This document shows, one piece after another, positions 1-6,453 of a DNA stretch of 6,453 nucleotides. The translations under genes and the position numbers were made by a program. Where the stretch lies: NCBI GenBank assembly GCA_004293295.1, contig RDYC01000327.1, positions 1 to 6,453 on the forward strand, in the 5' to 3' direction. The first letter of the stretch is position 1. Every line of letters begins with the position of its first letter. Under the pieces are notes generated by a model. The model made no database searches. It had not been told where the DNA came from and worked only from the letters and a program-made list of their open reading frames with translations. The stretch is from Bacteroidota bacterium (GTDB taxonomy: Bacteria > Bacteroidota > Bacteroidia > UKL13-3).

Positions 1-2598
1 ACCAATGAAAAAATAAAAACAAGCCAAAAAGATTATGTTACATTATTTGGTGAAAGCTATGCTGAGATTGCCCCTGAAGGAAAATTAGCAGCAATATTTG
101 CCAACCAAACCAATAAGGATCGTGTTAAGCCTACTTCCGACAACCAGGAAGTGATTAAGTACATTCGTGAAGAATCTAATCAAGCCATTGATCGTTCCTT
201 CCAAATCCTTCGCGCTCGTATTGATAAATTTGGGGTAACCCAACCTAATATCCAGAAGTTAGAAGGTAGTGGCAGAATTTTGGTAGAATTGCCAGGCGTT
301 GACAATCCGGCCAGGGTAAGAAAACTATTACAAGGAAGTGCAAAATTGGAGTTTTATGAAACGTTTACAACCCAAGAGTCTTTTAAATACCTTTCAGATA
401 TCAACACTGCTATTGCAAAAGCAAACGCAAGCAATAAAACCACTGGCGATTCAAGCAGCAGCAACACAGTTGATACTGCAACTAAAAGTAGCGCACTTGC
501 TGGTATAGCCGGTTCAGGAACTAAAAAGGATACCAGCGCAACCGCAGCAAAAGATTCAACACAAAAAAAGATAGAAGACTTCACCAAGGAGAACCCATTA
601 TTTGCCGTACTACGTCCGAATGCGGATGAAAAAGGCATGTTGGCTGAAAAGGGATCAATTTGTGGAATGTCGGCAATTAGAGATACTACCAAGGTAAATG
701 CATTATTAAGTCGTGCAAAAACAATGGGTATTTTGCCAAGCAATATTAAATTTTTATGGGAAAGCAAACCGGTTGGAGATAATAATGATGTAGTGATGTT
801 GCATGCCATTAAAACAAGCATGAATGGTGGCTCTCAGCTTGAAGGTGATAAAGTAATTGATGCAAGAAGAGATGTTGGACAAACTGGTGATATTGAAGTA
901 AGCATGACCATGAATGGACAGGGTGCTCAAATTTGGAAAAGCATGACCAAAGCAAACATTGGACGTTCAATTGCCATTGTATTGGATGATTTGGTTTACT
1001 CTTCACCTAACGTACAAAATGAAATTCCAAACGGTCGTTCTTCTATTAGCGGTAACTTTACCAGCGAAGAGGCAGGCGATTTGGCCAATATTTTAAAAGC
1101 AGGTAAGTTACCGGCTCCAACCCGAATAGTTGAAGAAGCCGTTGTTGGTCCAACTTTAGGTGCTGAAAGTATTAGCCAAGGATTATTAAGCATGGTGGTT
1201 GCTACCATTGTAATCCTTATTTTTATGGTGGTTTACTATAATAACAGTGGTTACATTGCTGATATTGCCGTATTGCTCAACGTGTTCTTTATCATGGGCG
1301 TGTTGGCATCATTAGGTGCTGCGTTAACCTTGCCGGGTATTGCCGGTATCGTACTAACCATTGGTATGGCTGTTGATGCCAACGTATTGATTAACGAGCG
1401 CATCAAGGAAGAGTTATTGCACAACGCGAGAAGTCTTAAAAATGCAGTAGCTGATGGGTACGCCCATGCAAATTCTTCCATTATTGACTCAAACTTAACC
1501 ACCCTATTGGCGGGTTTTGTATTATATGCCTTTGGAACTGGTCCAGTTCAAGGGTTTGCAATAACTTTAATCATTGGTATTCTTTGCAGTATGTTTACTG
1601 CGGTTCTTTTGGCAAGGGTAATAACCGAGTGGCAACTGGATAAAGGGAAAACAATTAAATACACCACTGAAATGACTAAAAAGTGGTTTACCAATTTGAA
1701 TTTTGAGTTTGTTGGTAACCGTAAAAAATACTACGCAGTTTCTATCATTATTATTACAGCCGGTATCATTTCTATGTTTACCAAAGGGTTTACTTTGGGA
1801 GTTGATTTTAAAGGTGGATGGACTTATGTGGTGGCTTTTGACAAATCAATGAGCCAAACAGAAATCAGAGAAAAGTTAACCACGCCTTTTGGTGGAGCAC
1901 CAGAAGTGAAAACTTATGGGGCTGATACCAAATTTAAAATAACCACCACCTATTTAATTAACGAAACCAATGAGAATACTAGTGAATTGGTTGAAGCCAA
2001 GTTAAATGAAGGCCTCGCTTCATTAGGGGCTAAAAGTGAAATTTTGAGTTCAGCAAAAGTAGGTCCAACCGTAGCAAACGATATTAAAGTGGCTTCTTTA
2101 TGGGCAACCATCATAGCATTGTTTGGTATTGGTTTGTATATCCTCGTTAGGTTCCGCAAATGGCAATATGCTGTTGGAGCAATTGTTTCCCTAGCGCATG
2201 ACGTTTTAGTTATGATGAGTTTCTATTCTATTTTGGATGGTATTTTACCTTTCCCAATGGAGGTTGATCAAAACTTTATTGCAGCCGTACTTACCATTAT
2301 CGGTTTCTCTATCAACGATACGGTGGTTGTATTTGACCGTATTCGTGAGTACACTGAAAACCATAAAACAGAAAATCAGTCTATAGTAATCAATAATGCG
2401 TTAAATAGCACCTTAAACAGAACAATCATCACCTCGTTAACGGTATTTATGGTAACATTGGTATTGTTTTTCTTTGCAGGAGAGGTTATTCAAGGATTTA
2501 ACTTTGCATTGCTAGTGGGTATTGTGGCTGGTACTTATTCATCTATAGGTATTGCTACTCCAATTGTAATTGATTTAGATAGGAAAAAAGCTTCTTAA
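1..2598 (+). CDS. secDF: Protein translocase subunit SecDF (SecD-SecF fusion), 5'-truncated by window edge
   Basis: This is an inner-membrane accessory of the SecYEG translocon that uses the proton-motive force to pull preproteins into the periplasm. The frame is open from base 1, giving 865 visible residues; the first membrane segment and early periplasmic part of SecD are missing. The GTG at 151 is internal, since the residues before it continue the SecD periplasmic domain. Seen in order: SecD P1 (RARIDKFGV about 70-80, GRILVELPGV 91-100), a Ser/Thr/Ala-rich insert (about 141-190), VVGPTLG at 381-387, five SecD membrane segments (about 394-541), the SecF first segment (about 577-596), GVDFKGG at 600-606, KVGPTV near 686, and five more segments to about 858. 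By family knowledge, D459 (VDANV), D773 (SINDTVVVFDR) and R807 (TLNRTIITS) match the proton-pathway residues of Thermus SecDF (D340, D637, R671), so the protein looks functional. SecD and SecF are one continuous frame, as is usual in Bacteroidota. Identification is secure. Confidence 0.97.
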   Translation, partial: TNEKIKTSQKDYVTLFGESYAEIAPEGKLAAIFANQTNKDRVKPTSDNQEVIKYIREESNQAIDRSFQILRARIDKFGVTQPNIQKLEGSGRILVELPGVDNPARVRKLLQGSAKLEFYETFTTQESFKYLSDINTAIAKANASNKTTGDSSSSNTVDTATKSSALAGIAGSGTKKDTSATAAKDSTQKKIEDFTKENPLFAVLRPNADEKGMLAEKGSICGMSAIRDTTKVNALLSRAKTMGILPSNIKFLWESKPVGDNNDVVMLHAIKTSMNGGSQLEGDKVIDARRDVGQTGDIEVSMTMNGQGAQIWKSMTKANIGRSIAIVLDDLVYSSPNVQNEIPNGRSSISGNFTSEEAGDLANILKAGKLPAPTRIVEEAVVGPTLGAESISQGLLSMVVATIVILIFMVVYYNNSGYIADIAVLLNVFFIMGVLASLGAALTLPGIAGIVLTIGMAVDANVLINERIKEELLHNARSLKNAVADGYAHANSSIIDSNLTTLLAGFVLYAFGTGPVQGFAITLIIGILCSMFTAVLLARVITEWQLDKGKTIKYTTEMTKKWFTNLNFEFVGNRKKYYAVSIIIITAGIISMFTKGFTLGVDFKGGWTYVVAFDKSMSQTEIREKLTTPFGGAPEVKTYGADTKFKITTTYLINETNENTSELVEAKLNEGLASLGAKSEILSSAKVGPTVANDIKVASLWATIIALFGIGLYILVRFRKWQYAVGAIVSLAHDVLVMMSFYSILDGILPFPMEVDQNFIAAVLTIIGFSINDTVVVFDRIREYTENHKTENQSIVINNALNSTLNRTIITSLTVFMVTLVLFFFAGEVIQGFNFALLVGIVAGTYSSIGIATPIVIDLDRKKAS

Positions 2599-2617
2599 AT
2601 TATAATACTTCTTACAT

Positions 2618-2647
2618 AAAAGCAGGCTAAACCAGCCTGCTTTTTTT
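2618..2647 (+). terminator. Rho-independent terminator after secDF
   Basis: The stem AGCAGGCT (2621-2628) pairs perfectly with AGCCTGCT (2634-2641) around the five-base loop AAACC. Three A bases before the stem can also pair with the T run, extending it to 11 bp. Seven T bases (2641-2647) follow. It begins 19 bases after the secDF stop codon, so it should end the secDF transcript and separate it from the OmpA-family gene. Confidence 0.9.
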
Positions 2648-2703
2648 ATGCCCTCATTCCTGTACACAAACCTATACAATAGGCTGTTTCTCTGAATAAC
2701 TCC

Positions 2704-2737
2704 ATTATTATTACCTTGAATAAAGCACCAACTTTGC
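2704..2737 (+). promoter_or_regulatory. Weak candidate promoter for the OmpA-family gene
   Basis: A terminator lies upstream, so the OmpA-family gene needs its own promoter in 2648-2758. The best Bacteroidota-type -7 candidates are CAACTTTGC (2729-2737), one mismatch from TAnnTTTG and 22 bases before the ATG, and TACCTTGA (2712-2719), which lacks one T. Neither has a clear TTG element at the usual distance of about 20 bases upstream; a TTA near 2705-2707 is the closest for the first box. The exact site is therefore uncertain. Confidence 0.3.
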
Positions 2738-2758
2738 CAAGATTAATTCTGTAATATC

Positions 2759-3712
2759 ATGAGACATATTATTCTTACTTCTTTGGTGTTGTTGGCACTG
2801 GGTTTTAGCAAACTGGCATTTGGTCAGCTAGAACCTAAGTCTGTTATTGATGAACCTAAGACGTTTAAAGAAAAATCATACAATTTTTTCCTGTCGAAAC
2901 GACTAAAAAAATCGTTAAATCAACGAGATTCTCTAAACGACTTAACCGTAGCTTTTAATAAAGACACCACACAACGCGGTAAAGATTACCGTTACTTGGA
3001 TTCGTTGTATAACGCATTAACAGCTAAATACAATGATTGCACAGCAAGAAACAACGATTTAAAGAGCCAGTATGCGGAGCTAAATGCCAAATACAATGAG
3101 CTTGCTAAAAAAAGCTTAAGCGATGCCGAACGGTTTAACAGCGCGCTTAAAATTAAAGCAGAAGAGTTGGAAGCACGTGAGAAAAGATTGGCAGAATTGC
3201 AGGGCATCATCAATAAACAAGATTCCCTATTAAATGCCTTAAATGAGACGGTTAAAAGAGCTTTACTGGCCTTTAAATCGGATGAAATTAGTGTAGAAAT
3301 GAAAAATGGCAAAGTGTATGTGTCATTGAGTGATAAACTGTTGTTTAAGTCAGGTAGTGCAGCCATAGAAGAAAAGGGGCTTGATGCCATCAGAACCTTG
3401 GCTGATGTGTTAAATAAAAACCCGGATATTGATGTGTTGATTGAAGGCCACACCGATAATATTCCAATTAAAACGGCCAAATACGAAGACAACTGGGCAT
3501 TGAGTGCCGACAGGGCTTTGAGCATTGTTCGCTTGTTAAGCAATGAGCACAACGTAAATCCTAAGCGTTTGGAAGCTGCCGGACGTGCGGAGTTTTATCC
3601 TAAGGCCACCAACGAAACTGCCGAAGGTCGAGCCAAAAACCGCAGGACAGAAATCATCCTTTCACCAAAATTGGATGAGTTGTATAAGTTGATAGAGAAA
3701 AACAGAAGGTAA
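2759..3712 (+). CDS. OmpA-family peptidoglycan-binding envelope protein with coiled-coil stalk
   Basis: This 317-residue protein is probably exported by Sec and anchors to peptidoglycan. A signal peptide is visible at residues 1-22 (positive MRH, a hydrophobic stretch, AFG before Q23). No cysteine follows it, so it is not a lipoprotein. Residues about 77-172 are charged and helical with a heptad pattern, a likely coiled coil. Residues about 177-305 form the OmpA/MotB C-terminal domain: KLLFKSGSAAI (193-203), IEGHTDNIPI (D233), NWALSADRA, and GRAKNRRTEI (R295/R296). By family knowledge, the Asp of HTDN and an Arg of NRR bind diaminopimelate in peptidoglycan. There is no N-terminal beta-barrel, so the stalk probably replaces it; similar proteins are sometimes labelled MotB-like, but no flagellar genes are present. 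The ATG is the first after an in-frame TAA at 2744-2746 and has no Shine-Dalgarno, which is normal here. The gene lies between two terminators and is probably monocistronic. Confidence 0.9.
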   Translation: MRHIILTSLVLLALGFSKLAFGQLEPKSVIDEPKTFKEKSYNFFLSKRLKKSLNQRDSLNDLTVAFNKDTTQRGKDYRYLDSLYNALTAKYNDCTARNNDLKSQYAELNAKYNELAKKSLSDAERFNSALKIKAEELEAREKRLAELQGIINKQDSLLNALNETVKRALLAFKSDEISVEMKNGKVYVSLSDKLLFKSGSAAIEEKGLDAIRTLADVLNKNPDIDVLIEGHTDNIPIKTAKYEDNWALSADRALSIVRLLSNEHNVNPKRLEAAGRAEFYPKATNETAEGRAKNRRTEIILSPKLDELYKLIEKNRR

Positions 3713-3734
3713 TCCCGATACGTTAAATTCATAA

Positions 3735-3764
3735 CAAAAAATGCCCGATTTTGGGCGTTTTTTG
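3735..3764 (+). terminator. Rho-independent terminator after the OmpA-family gene
   Basis: The arm at 3735-3746 (CAAAAAATGCCC) pairs with 3753-3764 (GGGCGTTTTTTG), giving 12 bp including one G-T wobble, around the loop GATTTT. The GC core is only four pairs, but it is followed by G and six T bases. Because an A run mirrors the T run, it could also stop transcription from the other strand. It lies 22 bases after the stop codon. Confidence 0.82.
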
Positions 3765-3839
3765 TTGGGGGTAGTCATTACTAAACGGTTAAACTTCGCC
3801 TTTTTGGCAACAATTGTATTGGCAGTTCATTGCTAGTAG

Positions 3840-3870
3840 TTGGGATAATTTTTTTAATGTAATATATTTG
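3840..3870 (+). promoter_or_regulatory. Bacteroidota-type sigma-A promoter for the SBBP propeller gene
   Basis: TTG at 3840-3842 is followed after 20 bases by TATATTTG at 3863-3870, a full match to the TAnnTTTG -7 element of Bacteroidota. The spacing is within the normal range for this phylum. Transcription would start about 7 bases downstream, near 3877, leaving a leader of only about 10 bases before the ATG at 3887. The leader AATTATAATCCA is A/T-rich with no Shine-Dalgarno, which also fits this phylum. Confidence 0.72.
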
Positions 3871-3886
3871 GCCTAATTATAATCCA

Positions 3887-6453
3887 ATGAAAAAGTATAT
3901 TCCATTAGTGTTTTTTATACTGATAGCTATTTTCAGTACCTCCGCCAGCAACATTAGTAAACCCATTTCTGCACAATACGGCTTTATCGAAAACAAGGGC
4001 CAGATCATTGACCAAAACAACAAACCAAACCCGCAGGTATTGTATTTGTACAACGGCAACGGATTGCACGTGCAGTTGCGGCAAGATGGTTTTAGTTATG
4101 AGGTAATGAACATGGTGAAAACACCTAAAGCTGTTATAGATATTATCCCGATAAGTAAGTTTGCTTCACAAGCCGATTCATTCGACATCACCTACCAAAT
4201 ACACCGGGTTGATATTAACTTTAAAGGTGGTAACAAAAATGCGGTGCTAAAACCATATGAACCTGCAAACGATTACATCAACTATTACACTACTGCAACC
4301 CCAGAAGAAGGGATTACCCATGTGCAACATTTTCAAAAGGTAGTTTATGAAAATGTGTACCCCAATATTGATATTGAATTTGTATTGAATGATGCCGCCA
4401 ATAAAGGGAAATTCAAATACAATTTTATTGTAAAACCCCATGCCAATTTAGCCGACATTCAATTGGAATTTGTCGGAGCAAACCGCACCAGTTTAACAAA
4501 AGAAGGTAATATTTTAATACAAACTGCTTATGGAAACCTAGAGGAAAATATTCCGTTGAGTTACGTCATTAATAAGGACAATTCCCACAGCACCATTAAG
4601 GCTTCTTTTATATCACTTGCCAACAATGTATTTGGTATTAATGCCGAGGACTATAACCACAACCAAACATTGGTAATAGACCCTACCAATTGGGCTACTT
4701 ATTATGGAGGGAATGATGACGATTTCAGCACGGGTGTAGCAATCGATGTAGGTGGGAATGTTTTTATAACTGGATATACGTTTTCAACAGGCGCAATAGC
4801 AACAAACGGGACACACCAAATCATTCATGGTGGGGGTACTTATGATGTTTTTATTGCCAAGTTTAATACAAATGGTGTCAGGCAATGGGGTACTTATTAT
4901 GGAGGGGGTGGTGATGATTTTGGAAACGGGATAACAATAGATACAAGTGGTGCCATTTTAGTCACAGGAAGTACAAAATCAATTTATTCTATAGTAACAT
5001 CGACAGCACACCAAACAATATTTGGTGGCGGTGCTAGTCATGATGCATTTATTGCTAAGTTTGATAGCAATGGAGTTAGGCAATGGGCTACTTACTATGG
5101 ATCGAATGTGAACGATAAAGGAGAAGGTATAACAACCGATAGCGGTGGAAATATTATCATAACAGGGGTTACTGGTTCAATAAATGCAATAGCAACAATT
5201 GGGGCTCATCAAGTTGCCTATAGTAATGCTGGGACTGATGCCTTTATAGCCAAGTTTAATACCAATGGGGTGCGACAGTGGGCTACTTACTATGGAGGAA
5301 ATGGTGACGATTATGGATACGGAATTGCATCAGATAGCAATGGAAATATTATCGTGTCAGGCTATACTACTTCAACAAATGCAATAGCAACAACTGGTGC
5401 GCATCAAACAATTCACGCAGGAAATAAAGATGCATTTGTAGTTAAGTTTAATAGTAATGGAGTCAGGTTATGGGGTACTTATTATGGAGGGGCTAACAAT
5501 GATAGCGGAGATGGAATTGCAATAGATGCTGGTGGAAACATTATAATATTGGGAGAGACTTTTTCAATAACTGGAATAGCAACTGTAGGAACACACCAAA
5601 CAACGTATGGAGGAGGTCCTTCATTTGAGGGTGACGCTTTTATTGCCAAGTTTAATACCAACGGAGTAAGGTTATGGGCTACTTATTATGGAGGAAGTAA
5701 TGCAGATTGGGGAAATGGAATAACAACAGATGCCAATGGAAATATTATCATAACAGGAGTGACGTCTTCAACAAATGCAATAACAACACCTAGCGCACAC
5801 CAAGCAATTTTTGGGGGAAATAGTGACGCATTTATAGTTAAGTTTAATAGCAGTGGAGTAAGGCAATGGGCTACTTATTATGGAGGGGGTACCTTAGATG
5901 CCGGGAATGGAATAACAACTGATGCTAGTGGGGATATTATGGTAACAGGATCAACTTTTTCAAGTAATGCTATAGCAACGAATGGTGTTCACCAGACAAT
6001 TAAAGGAGGTGGTTGGGACGCTTTTATCGTAAAGCTTACATCAAGCGGTATGTTGCCAGTAAAACTTATTGCCTTTAATGCAGTATTGGCTCATAAAAAA
6101 GTGAATTGCACTTGGGAAACAGCCTCAGAAATAAACAATGATTATTTTACCATAGAACGCAGTGTTGATGGAGAAGATTTTGAAGACGTTGGAACAATAA
6201 AAGGAAGGGGAAATTCAAGTACCAACTCACACTATCATTTTACGGATAATAATCCTTTTGAGGGCATCAGTTACTACCGCTTAAAGCAAACTGACTTTGA
6301 TGGAAAATATACTTATAGCCCCATCCAAAAAGTAGGCTCAACAGAGCAATTGGATGGAGAAATAGCCTTACATTATGTAAATGATAATCCAATCATTAAC
6401 ATTCATGCAGCGGCTGAAAGCATAGCTACCCTTGAATTAATAGGATTGAATGG
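3887..6453 (+). CDS. SBBP seven-bladed beta-propeller protein, probable T9SS cargo, 3'-truncated by window edge
   Basis: The frame is open with no stop from the ATG at 3887 to the window end (855 codons plus two bases). The ATG is the first after an in-frame TAA at 3860-3862 and lies 16 bases after a good promoter. Residues 1 to about 21 are a signal peptide (MKKYIPLVFFILIAIF, then STSAS). Residues about 30-265 begin GFIENKGQIIDQN and resemble the N-terminal domain found before SBBP repeats (DUF7948, from memory). Residues 269-724 are seven tandem repeats, W(A/G)TYYGG to DAF(I/V)(A/V)KFN(T/S)NGVR(Q/L), of the SBBP type. Residues 723-816 (LPVKLIAF, TASEINNDYFTIERS, SYYRLKQTDFDGKYTYSPI) are the fibronectin-III-like domain common just before T9SS sorting signals. 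Residues from about 828 look like the start of a type A sorting domain. The protein is probably secreted and surface-displayed; its ligand is unknown and I see no catalytic motif. About 50 residues are probably missing at the C-terminus. Confidence 0.92.
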   Translation, partial: MKKYIPLVFFILIAIFSTSASNISKPISAQYGFIENKGQIIDQNNKPNPQVLYLYNGNGLHVQLRQDGFSYEVMNMVKTPKAVIDIIPISKFASQADSFDITYQIHRVDINFKGGNKNAVLKPYEPANDYINYYTTATPEEGITHVQHFQKVVYENVYPNIDIEFVLNDAANKGKFKYNFIVKPHANLADIQLEFVGANRTSLTKEGNILIQTAYGNLEENIPLSYVINKDNSHSTIKASFISLANNVFGINAEDYNHNQTLVIDPTNWATYYGGNDDDFSTGVAIDVGGNVFITGYTFSTGAIATNGTHQIIHGGGTYDVFIAKFNTNGVRQWGTYYGGGGDDFGNGITIDTSGAILVTGSTKSIYSIVTSTAHQTIFGGGASHDAFIAKFDSNGVRQWATYYGSNVNDKGEGITTDSGGNIIITGVTGSINAIATIGAHQVAYSNAGTDAFIAKFNTNGVRQWATYYGGNGDDYGYGIASDSNGNIIVSGYTTSTNAIATTGAHQTIHAGNKDAFVVKFNSNGVRLWGTYYGGANNDSGDGIAIDAGGNIIILGETFSITGIATVGTHQTTYGGGPSFEGDAFIAKFNTNGVRLWATYYGGSNADWGNGITTDANGNIIITGVTSSTNAITTPSAHQAIFGGNSDAFIVKFNSSGVRQWATYYGGGTLDAGNGITTDASGDIMVTGSTFSSNAIATNGVHQTIKGGGWDAFIVKLTSSGMLPVKLIAFNAVLAHKKVNCTWETASEINNDYFTIERSVDGEDFEDVGTIKGRGNSSTNSHYHFTDNNPFEGISYYRLKQTDFDGKYTYSPIQKVGSTEQLDGEIALHYVNDNPIINIHAAAESIATLELIGLN
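4691..6058 (+). repeat. Seven tandem in-frame SBBP (beta-propeller) repeats
   Basis: Units begin at the TGG codons at 4691, 4886, 5084, 5279, 5471, 5675 and 5867 (residues 269, 334, 400, 465, 529, 597, 661), with lengths of 65, 66, 65, 64, 68, 64 and about 64 residues. Each reads W(A/G)TYYGG, then a D-rich turn, G(I/V)-x-x-D, a hydrophobic strand ending (T/S/L)G, a Ser-Ile/Ala-Thr stretch, HQ, a Gly-rich turn, and D(A/V)F(I/V)(A/V)KF with NGVR. Length changes sit mainly in the turn between HQ and DAF. The last unit degenerates at its end to KLTSSGMLPV, marking the edge of the array. Seven units match the blade count for which the SBBP family is named. Confidence 0.93.
6053..6334 (+). other. 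Fibronectin-III-like linker domain within the propeller protein
   Basis: Residues 723-816 begin LPVKLIAFNA directly after the seventh repeat and contain NCTWETASEINNDYFTIERS, DGEDFEDVGTIKGRGNS, FTDNNPF and SYYRLKQTDFDGKYTYSPI. From family knowledge, this arrangement is very common in Bacteroidota surface proteins just before the T9SS C-terminal domain. It holds the only cysteine of the visible protein (NCTW). It is probably a beta-sandwich spacer, not a catalytic domain. Confidence 0.75.
6368..6453 (+). other. Start of a probable T9SS type A C-terminal sorting domain (cut by window edge)
   Basis: After the fibronectin-like domain, residues from about 828 read LHYVNDNPIINIHAAAES and then IATLELIGLNG. 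This follows the type A pattern of an NP turn, a short beta-strand, a variable stretch and a strand ending in a G-containing turn. The last roughly 50 residues, including the usual final basic strand, lie outside the window, so the call rests on half the domain plus its position. It predicts outer-membrane crossing by type IX secretion. Confidence 0.6.

Noticed and set aside
151..153. GTG as the start codon of secDF
   Set aside because: The same frame is open back to base 1 and the upstream residues continue the SecD periplasmic domain. A start here would also remove the signal-anchor segment.
354..821. A 155-residue open frame on the minus strand inside secDF
   Set aside because: It is the complement of the low-complexity SecD insert, which yields hydrophobic valine/leucine runs by codon complementarity. 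It has no family resemblance.
2992..3552. A 186-residue open frame on the minus strand inside the OmpA-family gene
   Set aside because: It lies wholly opposite a well-supported gene, has a biased composition rich in Ser/Leu/Ala as expected of an antisense shadow, and shows no recognisable motif.
3765..3839. Possible regulatory RNA or riboswitch between the OmpA-family terminator and the propeller promoter
   Set aside because: Only a trivial three-pair inverted repeat (GCC-TTTTT-GGC near 3798-3808) is present, and it lies upstream of the likely transcription start, so it would not be in the leader.
3877..4441. Short minus-strand open frames (3877-4059 and 4247-4441) opposite the propeller gene
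   Set aside because: Both lie opposite the N-terminal domain of a strongly supported forward gene and show no recognisable features.
4691..6058. CRISPR array or DNA-level satellite repeat
   Set aside because: The roughly 195-base periodicity is in frame, differs largely at third codon positions, and is explained by protein repeats.

Overview
The window looks like chromosomal DNA from a member of the Bacteroidota. Four things point there: a fused SecDF translocase subunit, a TTG/TAnnTTTG-type promoter without a Shine-Dalgarno sequence, AT-rich coding DNA, and a large repeat protein whose C-terminus resembles type IX secretion (T9SS) cargo. I cannot place it below phylum or class.

Layout, all on the + strand. 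Positions 1-2598 hold the 3' part of secDF, whose reading frame is open through the left edge, so its true start lies outside. A strong hairpin terminator follows (2618-2647). Positions 2759-3712 encode a complete OmpA-family, peptidoglycan-binding envelope protein with a signal peptide and a coiled-coil stalk, followed by a second hairpin terminator (3735-3764). A near-consensus Bacteroidota promoter (3840-3870) then precedes a long open frame that starts at 3887 and runs off the right edge at 6453. That frame encodes at least 855 residues: a signal peptide, an N-terminal domain typical of SBBP proteins, seven tandem 64-68 residue SBBP repeats (probably one complete seven-bladed beta-propeller), a fibronectin-III-like linker domain, and the beginning of a probable T9SS sorting domain.

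The genes appear to be three separate transcription units, because the first two end in a terminator and the third has its own promoter. All three concern the cell envelope. SecDF uses the proton gradient to help proteins cross the inner membrane. The OmpA-like protein would tie the outer membrane or periplasm to the cell wall. The propeller protein would be exported by Sec and then probably by T9SS to the surface. The functional link is an inference from products, not from an operon. I see no mobile element, CRISPR array, RNA gene or clearly undescribed system; the propeller protein is the most interesting item.
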